Shown here piece after piece: positions 1 through 7,244 of a stretch of 64,000 bases of DNA. This DNA is from Chryseobacterium takakiae (GTDB taxonomy: Bacteria > Bacteroidota > Bacteroidia > Flavobacteriales > Weeksellaceae). The stretch spans positions 62,001-126,000 of the forward strand of contig NZ_FQVO01000005.1 in the NCBI RefSeq assembly GCF_900129385.1, given 5' to 3'. The notes under the pieces were generated by a model, which saw only the letters and a program-made list of their open reading frames with translations, was not told the DNA's origin and did no database searches. The translations under genes were made by a program, and so were the position numbers. The stretch's first letter is position 1, and each line of letters opens with the position of its first letter.

Positions 1-8
1 AAAGAACC

Positions 9-389
9 ATGTCAGACGAAAGAGTAAGATACAGTGATGCTGATTTACAAGAGTTTAAGGCAATCATTAAGGAAAAAATAGAAAAAGCGGAAAATGATCT
101 GAAACTTATCAGAGAAAGTTTCATTAACGACCAGAACAATGGTACGGATGATACTTCGCCAACCTTTAAAGCTTTTGAAGAAGGTGCTGAAACGCTGAGT
201 AAAGAACAGAATTCTATTTTAGCCGGAAGACAGGAAAAATTTGTCCGTGATCTTAAAAACGCTCTGATAAGAATAGAAAATAAAACGTACGGCGTGTGCA
301 GGGTAACAGGAAAACTGATTCCTAAAGAAAGACTTCTTGCTGTTCCTCATGCAACATTGAGCATAGAAGCGAAAAATATGCAGAAATAA
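9..389 (+). CDS. TraR/DksA family protein with degenerate zinc finger
   Basis: 126 residues. The N-terminal two thirds are charged and helical, as expected for the DksA coiled coil. The C-terminal part (about 92-122) has the DksA/TraR finger layout, with the segment YGVCRVTGKLIPKERL followed by AVPHATLS. Of the four positions that normally carry zinc-binding cysteines only C97 remains; the others read T100, S118 and A121, so a classical C4 zinc site cannot form. Family members bind the RNA polymerase secondary channel and modulate transcription with ppGpp; that role is inferred here. It lies ahead of two small genes and lspA on the same strand. The gene starts close to the window edge, so its promoter is not visible. 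Confidence 0.85.
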   Translation: MSDERVRYSDADLQEFKAIIKEKIEKAENDLKLIRESFINDQNNGTDDTSPTFKAFEEGAETLSKEQNSILAGRQEKFVRDLKNALIRIENKTYGVCRVTGKLIPKERLLAVPHATLSIEAKNMQK

Positions 390-430
390 CCGGGAGGTTA
401 ATATCATAATTTTGGGTTTATATTGTATTT

Positions 431-459
431 TTGACAAATACTTTATAAACCTAATTTTT
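431..459 (+). promoter_or_regulatory. candidate Bacteroidetes promoter upstream of the small membrane protein
   Basis: TTG at 431-433 and TAATTTTT at 452-459 are separated by 18 bases. The second box differs from TAnnTTTG in its last base. It lies 11 bases before the start at 471. This is a weak call based only on spacing and box similarity. Confidence 0.3.
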
Positions 460-470
460 AGTATATATCC

Positions 471-716
471 ATGAGTGATTTATTCATTTTAATCTTAATC
501 ATCGTACTTATTCTGGGCTTTATTTACAGGGACCGGATTAAAAATCGGTTTTTTCCTGAAAAACAGGAAAACTATACAATTGATGACAAGTTTAATTCTG
601 ATAAACGCGAAAGGGAAAAAGAAATAGACGGGCTTTTAAGCAAAATGGGCAAAAACGGCATCAATGATCTTTCGCCCAAAGAAAGAAGAAGGCTTGATGA
701 GCTATCCAAAAAATAA
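471..716 (+). CDS. small single-pass membrane protein of unknown function
   Basis: 81 residues. Residues about 3-19 are strongly hydrophobic (LFILILIIVLILGFIY) and form one membrane anchor. The rest is charged. The C-terminus (GINDLSPKERRRLDELSKK) resembles the short helical motif at the end of some rhomboid-associated and DUF6576-type proteins of Bacteroidetes, which is a weak similarity from memory. It lies between the DksA-like gene and a 63-residue gene 14 bases downstream, so it is probably co-transcribed with them and with lspA. I cannot assign a function. Confidence 0.7.
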   Translation: MSDLFILILIIVLILGFIYRDRIKNRFFPEKQENYTIDDKFNSDKREREKEIDGLLSKMGKNGINDLSPKERRRLDELSKK

Positions 717-730
717 TTTAAATTAAAAAA

Positions 731-922
731 GTGGAATCCATAATTGTACATCCGAAAAATGCAATGGAACTAAGCGCGCTGAAAAGCGTTCTAAAAGATA
801 TGAACATTAAGTTCGAAAAATTCCATACCAAGAACATGCACCACAATCAGAAGACGATTAAAAAAATCGTTGATAAGAAGAACGAAAAAACAGGAAAACC
901 TACAAAACCCAAAGGATTATAA
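731..922 (+). CDS. small DUF2683-like protein, GTG start
   Basis: 63 residues from a GTG at 731. The first residues (MESIIVHPKNAMELSALKS) match the usual start of small Bacteroidetes proteins of the DUF2683 type, annotated elsewhere as hypothetical or antitoxin-like. This is why GTG is preferred to the internal ATG 11 codons later. The C-terminus is lysine-rich. No partner toxin is adjacent. The stop overlaps the lspA start by one base (TAATG), which suggests translational coupling. Function unknown. Confidence 0.7.
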   Translation: MESIIVHPKNAMELSALKSVLKDMNIKFEKFHTKNMHHNQKTIKKIVDKKNEKTGKPTKPKGL

Positions 923-1560
923 TGAAAAAGATCGTATTCGTAACCCTTCTTATCCTATTGATTGATCAGGCCTCAAAAATATATGTAAAAACCCATTTTA
1001 ACCTTGATGACAGCGTTCCTGTTCTTCCGGGATTCAAACTCACCTTTGTGGAAAACCCTGGGATGGCTTACGGTCTTCATTTCGGAGGAGTGATTGGGAA
1101 ATATTTCCTTGTTTTAGTAAGGATTATTCTGATCGGAGGCATGATTTATTTATTTAAAAAATGGCTGCAACGTGGAGAATCCAATTACCTTCTGATTCCG
1201 ATGGCGATGATCTTTGCAGGAGCAATTGGTAACCTGATAGACGGAATGTTTTACGGACTGATTTTCGACAGCGGTACAGTATATGACGAAAGTATCGACC
1301 GATGGATCGGTTATGGCGGAATTTCAAAATTCACCACTTTCGGTGAAGGATACTCCACTTTTATGAGAGGCTGCGTGGTGGATATGCTCCACTTTCCGCT
1401 TGTAGATTGGAATGTTCCTGAAAGCTGGCCCTTGATTGGAGGAAAACACATCGAATTTTTTAAATATATCTTTAATGTAGCAGATTCTGCAATTACCGTA
1501 GGCGCAGCATTGCTATTGATTTTTAGAAAAAAAGCCTTCCCGAACGGACTTGAATTTTAA
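922..1560 (+). CDS. lspA: lipoprotein signal peptidase II
   Basis: 212 residues. It cleaves signal peptides from diacylglyceryl-prolipoproteins in the inner membrane. Four membrane segments are visible. The two catalytic aspartates are in CVVDMLHFP (D154) and NVADSAIT (D188), and the conserved VENPGMAYG segment is near residues 43-51. It is about 50 residues longer than the E. coli enzyme because of an insert at about 112-150, between GNLIDGMFYG and the first aspartate, as in other Bacteroidetes LspA proteins. Several lipoproteins in this window (13122, 14914, 54340) are expected substrates. The start overlaps the preceding stop by one base. Confidence 0.95.
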   Translation: MKKIVFVTLLILLIDQASKIYVKTHFNLDDSVPVLPGFKLTFVENPGMAYGLHFGGVIGKYFLVLVRIILIGGMIYLFKKWLQRGESNYLLIPMAMIFAGAIGNLIDGMFYGLIFDSGTVYDESIDRWIGYGGISKFTTFGEGYSTFMRGCVVDMLHFPLVDWNVPESWPLIGGKHIEFFKYIFNVADSAITVGAALLLIFRKKAFPNGLEF

Positions 1561-1575
1561 AGTATTTAGCACATA

Positions 1576-2220
1576 ATGAAAAAAATAATCAAGAACTTAT
1601 TTAAGGCTTTCCTGCTTCTCCTCGTTGCAGGAATTCTTTTTATCATCTGGGCAAATTACAGCATTAAAACAAGCAGCAATCCTTACATTTCTTATAAAAC
1701 TGAAGATCTTCCGGAAGCTAAAACAGCACTGTTGCTGGGCACAAGCAAAAGCTTAAACAACGGCTTTCCCAATGCCTATTTCTATAACCGGATTTATGCC
1801 GCGGTAGAATTGTATAAAACCGGAAAAATACAATATATTATTGTGAGCGGTGATAACAGCAGAAAAGATTATAATGAGCCTGAAGACATGCAGCTCGCGT
1901 TAATGGAACATGGAATTCCACAGAATAAAATTTTTCTTGATTTTGCAGGCTTCAGAACGCTGGATTCTGTGGTAAGGGCAAAGGAAATTTTCGGGCAGAC
2001 AAAACTGATTATTGTTTCCCAGAAGTTCCACAATGAAAGAGCCGTATTTCTGGCAAGGCAGAACGGAATGGAGGCGTATGGCTATAATGCTGCTGACGTA
2101 AATAAATATGCTGGTTTTAAAACCAATATGAGAGAATATCTCGCCAAAACAAAAGCCTATTGGGATTTGATTTTTGGTGTTGAGCCGAAGTTTGGAGGAG
2201 ATAAAGTTTTGATTCCTTAG
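1576..2220 (+). CDS. SanA/YdcF-like DUF218 membrane-anchored protein
   Basis: 214 residues with an N-terminal membrane anchor at about 9-28, then a DUF218 domain with the typical elements ALLLGTSK (about 52-59), IIVSGDNS (about 92-99) and IIVSQKFHNERAVFLAR (about 150-166). The family includes SanA, linked to envelope integrity and vancomycin exclusion in E. coli, and YdcF. The substrate is unknown. It starts 15 bases after lspA and is probably in the same transcript, consistent with an envelope role. Length is normal for the SanA branch. Confidence 0.85.
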   Translation: MKKIIKNLFKAFLLLLVAGILFIIWANYSIKTSSNPYISYKTEDLPEAKTALLLGTSKSLNNGFPNAYFYNRIYAAVELYKTGKIQYIIVSGDNSRKDYNEPEDMQLALMEHGIPQNKIFLDFAGFRTLDSVVRAKEIFGQTKLIIVSQKFHNERAVFLARQNGMEAYGYNAADVNKYAGFKTNMREYLAKTKAYWDLIFGVEPKFGGDKVLIP

Positions 2221-2270
2221 ATCTTACTCTTTCTGATTATGAAATTTTATTGATAAGATTATTAAAATTG

Positions 2271-2310
2271 GGCTAAAGCCAAATCTTTATATTATTTTGA
2301 AAGCGGACTA
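2271..2310. repeat. dispersed repeat, first copy of a two-copy family
   Basis: This segment begins GGCTAAAGCC and ends GGACTA about 40 bases later. A similar segment occurs at 19261-19302, with the same GGCTAAAGCCAA start, a T-rich middle and a GAAGC(A/G)GACTA end. Both copies are intergenic. Confidence 0.5.
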
Positions 2311-2356
2311 TGTTCAATATTTAATTTTTTCTCAACATTAAAAAACGCGACGTAAA

Positions 2357-2388
2357 CATCTGTGTAAATCTGTGAAATCTGCGGGAGA
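2357..2388 (-). repeat. CTCCCGCAGAT-type degenerate dispersed repeat
   Basis: Read on the minus strand this is CTCCCGCAGATTTCACAGAT followed by another short AGAT-containing unit. Related segments lie at 17773-17805, 38888-38927 and 39073-39110, all intergenic. It is a low-complexity family built from repeats of roughly GCAGATTTN. Confidence 0.5.
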
Positions 2389-2394
2389 AATCCA

Positions 2395-2402
2395 TAAATT
2401 TG
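2395..2402 (+). promoter_or_regulatory. candidate -7 box for trpS
   Basis: TAAATTTG matches the Bacteroidetes TAnnTTTG box and lies 34 bases before the trpS start. No TTTG box is visible at the usual distance upstream, where the CTCCCGCAGAT-type repeat sits instead. Confidence 0.4.
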
Positions 2403-2435
2403 CACTTCATTAATTTTTAAATAAATTTTTAAACA

Positions 2436-3404
2436 ATGTCAAGAATTCTTACCGGCATTCAAGCCACCGGAACCCCGCACCTGGGAAACCTTTTGGGTGC
2501 TATTATTCCTGCAATTGAGCTATCCAAGCAGGAAGGAAACGAATCTTTTTTATTCATCGCCAATCTTCATTCTTTAACACAGATTAAGGATGCGGAAGTG
2601 CTTAAACAAAACACCTACGAGATTGCTGCGGCTTGGCTTGCTTGTGGGCTGGATACCGAAAAAACCTATTTTTACAGGCAGAGTGATATCCCTGAAACCT
2701 GTGAACTTTCTTGGCATTTATCCTGTTTTTTTCCGTACCAGAGATTAACGTTGGCACATTCCTTCAAGGATAAAGCAGACCGTTTGCAGGACGTGAACGC
2801 AGGTCTGTTTACCTACCCGATCCTAATGGCTGCCGATATTTTGCTGTATGACGCAGAAATTGTTCCTGTAGGAAAAGATCAGCTTCAGCATCTGGAGATT
2901 GCCCGTGATGTAGCCTCCAGATTCAACAATCAGATGGGTGAAGTTTTTGTACTGCCTCAGTCTGAGCTTCAGGAGAACACCAAGTATGTTCCCGGAATAG
3001 ACGGCCATAAAATGTCTAAATCCAGAGGAAATATCATCAATATATTCTTACCTGAAAAAGAACTGAAAAAGCAGGTAATGAGCATTGAAACAGATTCTAA
3101 ATCGCTGGAAGAGCCTAAAGATCCTGAAACCGACAAGGTGTTTGCTATCTATCAGCTCATTGCAAGTCCTGAACAAACGGAAGAACTGAGATCGAAATAT
3201 CTGGCCGGAAACTTCGGGTATGGCCATGCGAAAAAGGAACTTGTGGATTTAATTTTAACAAGATTCGAAAAGGAAAGAGAACTTTTTTCTTATTACATGA
3301 ACAATCTTGAGGAATTGGAAGCAAAACTTCAGGAAGGAGCGGCCAAAACAAGAATAATTGCTACAGAAACGATTAACAGAGTGAGAAAAAGTTTGGGAAT
3401 TTAA
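2436..3404 (+). CDS. trpS: tryptophanyl-tRNA synthetase
   Basis: 322 residues, typical for a bacterial class Ic synthetase. It attaches tryptophan to tRNA-Trp in the cytoplasm. The HIGH-type motif is GTPHLGN (residues 12-18) and the second nucleotide-binding motif is exactly KMSKS (192-196). The GKDQLQHLE segment before it is typical of TrpS. It stands alone between intergenic repeats upstream and a perfect hairpin downstream. Confidence 0.97.
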   Translation: MSRILTGIQATGTPHLGNLLGAIIPAIELSKQEGNESFLFIANLHSLTQIKDAEVLKQNTYEIAAAWLACGLDTEKTYFYRQSDIPETCELSWHLSCFFPYQRLTLAHSFKDKADRLQDVNAGLFTYPILMAADILLYDAEIVPVGKDQLQHLEIARDVASRFNNQMGEVFVLPQSELQENTKYVPGIDGHKMSKSRGNIINIFLPEKELKKQVMSIETDSKSLEEPKDPETDKVFAIYQLIASPEQTEELRSKYLAGNFGYGHAKKELVDLILTRFEKERELFSYYMNNLEELEAKLQEGAAKTRIIATETINRVRKSLGI

Positions 3405-3424
3405 ATTTCTTAAACGGATAATAT

Positions 3425-3457
3425 AGTTTCGGCGGCACCTTTGGTGCCGCCGAAACT
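3425..3457. terminator. GC-rich perfect hairpin, likely bidirectional terminator
   Basis: Two 15-base arms (AGTTTCGGCGGCACC and its exact complement) with a TTT loop, followed by TTTT on the plus strand. It lies between the convergent trpS and HAD genes. The arm shares GTTTCGGCGGC with the longer hairpin at 39193-39235. Confidence 0.75.
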
Positions 3458-3469
3458 TTTTATAGAATT

Positions 3470-4165
3470 TTATAAATATTCTTTAATCTGCAGCAGATGC
3501 TGTATAACTTTCAGTCCTTCTTTCTGTCTGTTTTCCTTCAGCACATCAAAGAAAATCACATCCATTCCGAAATTTTGTGCTCCCAAAACATCTGCGATCC
3601 AGTCGTCACCGATCAGAATACTTTCTTGTTTGATTGTTCCAGCCAGTTTCAGGGAATATTCAAAAATCTCCGGTCTGGGTTTTCTTACGCCCACCGTATC
3701 TGCACTGGTGATTGTTTGAAAATATTTATCAATTCCGGATAAAATACATTTTCTTTCCGTCACTTCTTTGAAACCATTGGAAATAATGTGTAAAGTGTAA
3801 TTTTTAGTTTTAAGATAATCTAAAATAGATGTTGCGCCTTCTACCAATTCATTGTAATTAAGAATTTTATCCAGGAAATGTTCCTCGAAATACATGGACA
3901 GCTGTTGATCATCTACGTTGAAGTACCTGAATGTATCGTAAAAACGATGTTTTCTAAGATACTCTTTATCAATTATCCCGTCCCGGATATCTTCCCAAAG
4001 TTTTTCATTAATACGATGATAGACGGAATGAAACTCTTCAAAACCGATATTATATTTTAATGTAATCTCTTCCTTTTCAAAAAGATCTTTTATAGTAAGA
4101 TAGGCATTTCTGCGGTGATCCCAGAGTGTATTGTCGAGATCAAAAAAAATGTGCTGAATTTTCAT
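3470..4165 (-). CDS. YjjG-like HAD family hydrolase
   Basis: 231 residues from the ATG at 4165; a TTG three codons further upstream would add little. The HAD nucleophile motif is FFDLDNTLWD near the N-terminus, followed by IISNG (motif II), a lysine region at VRKPRPEIF and ILIGDDWIADVLGA (motif IV). The family group YjjG/YfnB dephosphorylates pyrimidine nucleoside monophosphates, including non-canonical ones, which protects the nucleotide pool. Exact substrate preference is inferred. It is convergent with trpS, from which a perfect hairpin separates it. Confidence 0.88.
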   Translation of the reverse strand: MKIQHIFFDLDNTLWDHRRNAYLTIKDLFEKEEITLKYNIGFEEFHSVYHRINEKLWEDIRDGIIDKEYLRKHRFYDTFRYFNVDDQQLSMYFEEHFLDKILNYNELVEGATSILDYLKTKNYTLHIISNGFKEVTERKCILSGIDKYFQTITSADTVGVRKPRPEIFEYSLKLAGTIKQESILIGDDWIADVLGAQNFGMDVIFFDVLKENRQKEGLKVIQHLLQIKEYL

Positions 4166-4182
4166 ACAGCACAAAAATAATT

Positions 4183-4317
4183 TTAATTTTTGGAAATCGG
4201 ATAATTCTTGCTCTTGGTTTTTACAACCTCAAGATTCTTCGAAAAATTGAGTAAAAACTCAACTGTTTGCTTTTTTGGTTTCAAAGTTTTCACTTTTAAG
4301 GAATCATTTTTTCTCAT
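4183..4317 (-). CDS. 44-residue conserved-looking protein behind the sigma factor
   Basis: A complete small frame with ATG at 4317 and TAA at 4183-4185, reading MRKNDSLKVKTLKPKKQTVE, then FLLNFSKNLEVVKTK, ending PISKN. It is basic, with a central hydrophobic helix-like stretch. Proteins of this size with a KPKK-T-x-FLLNFSK core are familiar to me from other Flavobacteriia; that is recall, not a search. It follows the ECF sigma factor gene by 48 bases on the same strand and precedes the HAD gene by 17, so co-transcription with the sigma factor is likely. Function unknown. It is below the length cut-off of many gene finders. Confidence 0.65.
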   Translation of the reverse strand: MRKNDSLKVKTLKPKKQTVEFLLNFSKNLEVVKTKSKNYPISKN

Positions 4318-4365
4318 AGGCGGTTAAATGTTTTCCTTAAAACGAGAATTTTCCGAAATTATTAT

Positions 4366-4956
4366 CTATCGTGTCAAGACAATATTATTTTCTTCCATGA
4401 TTTTTCTCAGGTTGATTAATGCATACCTTACGCGTCCCAATGTGGTATTGATACTCATATCGGTATGATCTGCAATTTCTTTAAAGCTAAGCCCGTCAAA
4501 AAATCTTAATTTGATTACTTCCTGCTGGTTTTCAGGCAGGAATTGCAGCATTTTTAGAAGGTCTTCTTGGATCTGGTTGGTTACCAGCTGGTCTTCAATA
4601 TTTTCAGAAGGTTCTCTCAGCAGGTCAAAAATAGAATATTCTTCGGTTTCAAAAGTTGTTTCCGACACTTTAATATTCTTGGACTTTGCTCTGAAATGGT
4701 CGATAATCAGATTATGAGCAATTCTTTTTGCCCAAAGAATGAATTTTCCTTCTTCGTTATAACGTCCTTCCTTAAGCATAACAATGATTTTCATGAATGT
4801 ATCCTGAAAAACATCATTTGCCAGATCTTCATCATTAATTTTGTAAAAAATGAATGTAAACAGTTCTCTCTGATGGCGGTGGATAAGGGTCGACAACGCC
4901 TCTTCGTCTCCTTTTTGATAAAGGGAAATAAGTAAACTATCCGATTTTGATTTCAT
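4366..4956 (-). CDS. ECF-type RNA polymerase sigma factor
   Basis: 196 residues. Region 2 is at about 20-90, with the helix DLANDVFQDTFMKI and FILWAKRIAHNLIIDHFRAK. Region 4 is at about 130-190, with LPENQQEVIKLRFFDGLSFKEIADHTDMSINT forming the -35-binding helix-turn-helix. A linker of about 35 acidic residues joins them. No anti-sigma factor with membrane segment is adjacent, unlike many Bacteroidetes ECF loci; instead a 44-residue gene follows. This group is widely conserved in Flavobacteriia as a stand-alone sigma factor. Its regulon cannot be read from the window. Confidence 0.92.
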   Translation of the reverse strand: MKSKSDSLLISLYQKGDEEALSTLIHRHQRELFTFIFYKINDEDLANDVFQDTFMKIIVMLKEGRYNEEGKFILWAKRIAHNLIIDHFRAKSKNIKVSETTFETEEYSIFDLLREPSENIEDQLVTNQIQEDLLKMLQFLPENQQEVIKLRFFDGLSFKEIADHTDMSINTTLGRVRYALINLRKIMEENNIVLTR

Positions 4957-5149
4957 AACTTCTTCTCAATACTTTTTTGCTGAAAAAATATTCCAGATTT
5001 TTCATCTGGTTTCAGCTGTAAATACAAAACAATTCTTCAGAGTAAAGTATAATCAATAGGCGGATACAATTTTTAATGATGTAAATATAATAAATTTTTA
5101 ATAACTGTTAACCTATTATTAAATTTTTAAGAGAAAAATTTAAAAAAAA

Positions 5150-5641
5150 TCATTTAAACATGTCATGAATGAATACAGTAGGGATATTTAGTGAAAAATT
5201 AATATTCAGGCCTTTTAACTCTTTCCCGTTTATTCCACTGTTTCCTATTGGAAAAGCATAGCCTCCCGTAAGATCTAAAATCCCGAACAGAGTAAAGCCA
5301 ACTTTCGGAGCCAGATATTTGTTGGTACCTTCAGCGCCAATCAAAAAATAATACGAATGGTAAAAATCTACATTTTTTTGAAAATTCAATAAAACATCAG
5401 TCGAAACTTTAGGCATTATTGCAAACTGCGAATTTACAGATCCCATCATGGCAGAGGCTCCGAGCCTGTAGATGACATCATCATTCTTAAGGAAAAGCAG
5501 CTTGCCTCCCACTTCGCCAAAACTTTGATTCTGATAAGTATATCCTACATTTACCATTTTGTGTACGGTAAGCTGTGCTTTGGCAAAAGTGCCGAGAAAA
5601 AAAACGGTAAGGATTGTAATGACGAATCGTGCTTTATTCAT
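5150..5641 (-). CDS. small secreted or outer-membrane protein of unknown function
   Basis: 163 residues from the ATG at 5641. A signal peptide is clear (MNKARFVITILTVFF, cleavage after AKA). The remainder has alternating hydrophobic and polar residues and phrases such as GYTYQNQSFGEVGG, which suggest a small beta-barrel or beta-sandwich. A longer frame reaches to 5755 inside metK, but that would overlap metK by 29 bases, put a non-signal segment first and run through the metK terminator hairpin at 5675-5699. The 5641 start is therefore preferred. No specific family recognised. Confidence 0.75.
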   Translation of the reverse strand: MNKARFVITILTVFFLGTFAKAQLTVHKMVNVGYTYQNQSFGEVGGKLLFLKNDDVIYRLGASAMMGSVNSQFAIMPKVSTDVLLNFQKNVDFYHSYYFLIGAEGTNKYLAPKVGFTLFGILDLTGGYAFPIGNSGINGKELKGLNINFSLNIPTVFIHDMFK

Positions 5642-5665
5642 ATTCTGTTCTATTTTATGTAAAAT

Positions 5666-5699
5666 TAAAAAAAACTGCTTTACCTGAAAGATAAAGCAG
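5666..5699 (-). terminator. intrinsic terminator after metK
   Basis: On the minus strand CTGCTTTA (5699-5692) pairs with TAAAGCAG (5682-5675) and is followed by a run of eight T. It lies 28 bases after the metK stop. Confidence 0.7.
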
Positions 5700-5726
5700 C
5701 CATTCATTTGTTTATTATTGTGAAAA

Positions 5727-7007
5727 TTAAATTCCGAAAGCGGATTTAATTTCATCTACTTTGTCTAATTTTTCCCACGTAAAGAACTCTAAACCAGTAA
5801 GTGTAAGCTCATTTTTCTGTCCTTTGTTAAAGGTCTTATCTGCCACATAATGTTCTTTACCCATGTGTCCGTAAGAAGCAGTTTCCTGGTAAATAGGGTT
5901 TCTCAATTTCAGGTTTTGCTCGATAGCGTAAGGCCTAAGATCGAATATTTCAGAAACTTTTTTAGCAATATCTCCATCGTGAAGATCAACTTTTGCCGTT
6001 CCGTAAGTATTGATGTACAAACCGCAAGGCTCTGCCACACCGATTGCGTAAGACACCTGCACCAAAACTTCATCTGCAATCCCTGCAGCCACAAGATTTT
6101 TAGCGATATGTCTTGTCGCGTAGGCAGCACTTCTGTCCACTTTTGAAGGATCTTTTCCGGAGAAAGCACCACCTCCGTGTGCTCCTTTTCCACCATACGT
6201 ATCAACAATGATCTTTCTTCCTGTAAGTCCGGTATCTCCGTGAGGGCCTCCGATTACGAATTTTCCCGTAGGATTGATATGGTATTTGATCTGATCGTTA
6301 AATAACGCTTTAATTTCATCCGACTGCAAAGCCACTACTCTCGGAATCAGGATATTTTTAATATCTTCTCTGATTTTGTTCAGCATTTCTTCTTCAGTTC
6401 CGAAATCATCATGCTGGGTAGAAACTACGATAGAATCAATCCTGATTGGCTTATGGTCATCAGAATATTCAATTGTTACCTGGCTTTTTGCATCCGGGCG
6501 AAGATATTTAATTTCAGAATCTTCTCTTCTGATCGCCGAAAGCTCTTTAAGAATCGTATGGGCAAGATCAAGTGCCAATGGCATATAATTCGCCGTTTCA
6601 TTAGTAGCATACCCGAACATCATTCCCTGGTCTCCTGCTCCCTGAGCATTGGCTTTTGCTTCGAAAGACCCGTCTTCCACGGCTCTGTCAACTCCCTGGT
6701 TGATATCCGGAGATTGCTCATGAATAGCCGAAATAACTCCACAAGAATCACCATTAAACATATACTCCCCCTTTGTATAGCCGATTCCGTTGATGACTTC
6801 TCTTGCAATCGTCTGAACGTCAAGATAAGCATCAGATTTTACCTCACCGGCAAGCACTACCTGTCCTGTTGTAACAAGGGTTTCACAAGCTACTTTGGAA
6901 TTTTTATCGTATGCTAAAAAATGATCGATTAACGCATCAGAAATCTGATCGGCAATCTTATCCGGATGTCCTTCTGAAACAGATTCAGATGTAAATAAAT
7001 AAGACAT
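5727..7007 (-). CDS. metK: S-adenosylmethionine synthetase
   Basis: 426 residues. It makes S-adenosylmethionine from methionine and ATP. The N-terminal motif [16 protein letters not shown] carries H14. The substrate loop [12 protein letters not shown] and the C-terminal phosphate-binding segment [16 protein letters not shown] are intact. It is about 40 residues longer than the E. coli enzyme, which is usual in Bacteroidetes. It has its own strong promoter (7148-7179), a leader of roughly 130 bases and a terminator (5666-5699), so it is probably monocistronic. SAM is also the cofactor for ThiC and ThiH encoded in this window. Confidence 0.97.
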   Translation of the reverse strand: MSYLFTSESVSEGHPDKIADQISDALIDHFLAYDKNSKVACETLVTTGQVVLAGEVKSDAYLDVQTIAREVINGIGYTKGEYMFNGDSCGVISAIHEQSPDINQGVDRAVEDGSFEAKANAQGAGDQGMMFGYATNETANYMPLALDLAHTILKELSAIRREDSEIKYLRPDAKSQVTIEYSDDHKPIRIDSIVVSTQHDDFGTEEEMLNKIREDIKNILIPRVVALQSDEIKALFNDQIKYHINPTGKFVIGGPHGDTGLTGRKIIVDTYGGKGAHGGGAFSGKDPSKVDRSAAYATRHIAKNLVAAGIADEVLVQVSYAIGVAEPCGLYINTYGTAKVDLHDGDIAKKVSEIFDLRPYAIEQNLKLRNPIYQETASYGHMGKEHYVADKTFNKGQKNELTLTGLEFFTWEKLDKVDEIKSAFGI

Positions 7008-7022
7008 ATTACTCTATTTGTT

Positions 7023-7094
7023 TTAGATTAAAATTAACGAAGAAAAAATAAGAATAATTATCGGTACGACTAAAAAGAAATACTGTTTTAGCAT
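7023..7094 (-). other. 23-codon hydrophobic frame in the metK leader
   Basis: ATG at 7094 to TAA at 7023-7025. The product is almost entirely hydrophobic: MLKQYFFLVVPIIILI and then FSSLILI. It lies wholly within the predicted metK 5' leader, 15 bases before the metK ATG. It could be a small membrane peptide, a regulatory upstream frame or chance in AT-rich sequence. No conservation evidence is available here. Confidence 0.25.
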
Positions 7095-7147
7095 TTTTTT
7101 ATAGAGGTTGCAATCAGGACAAATTTTTCCTCGTTTGTAAACGTGCG

Positions 7148-7179
7148 CAAATTTAAGTACTATTTTTTTAATACTCAAA
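7148..7179 (-). promoter_or_regulatory. metK promoter
   Basis: On the minus strand TTTG (7179-7176), a spacer of exactly 20 bases, then TAAATTTG (7155-7148). This is a full match to the Bacteroidetes housekeeping consensus. Transcription would start near 7141, giving a leader of about 130 bases. Confidence 0.7.
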
Positions 7180-7244
7180 TTTTTGCCCCTTTATTATAAA
7201 TTTCATGAATAGCAGCAACTTATCAACCCCTTTAACAATAAAAT

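Noticed and set aside
5642..5755. N-terminal extension of the 5150 gene
   Set aside because: It would overlap metK and its terminator hairpin and would put a non-signal segment before a perfect signal peptide.
7008..7147. Possible SAM-I (S-box) riboswitch upstream of metK
   Set aside because: Only GCAACC and GCTAAAAC words resemble the S-box core. The P1 strands, the AGAGGYGGAGGGA-type segment and the GGUGCUAA context are missing. Kept as a finding about the leader, not as a riboswitch call.
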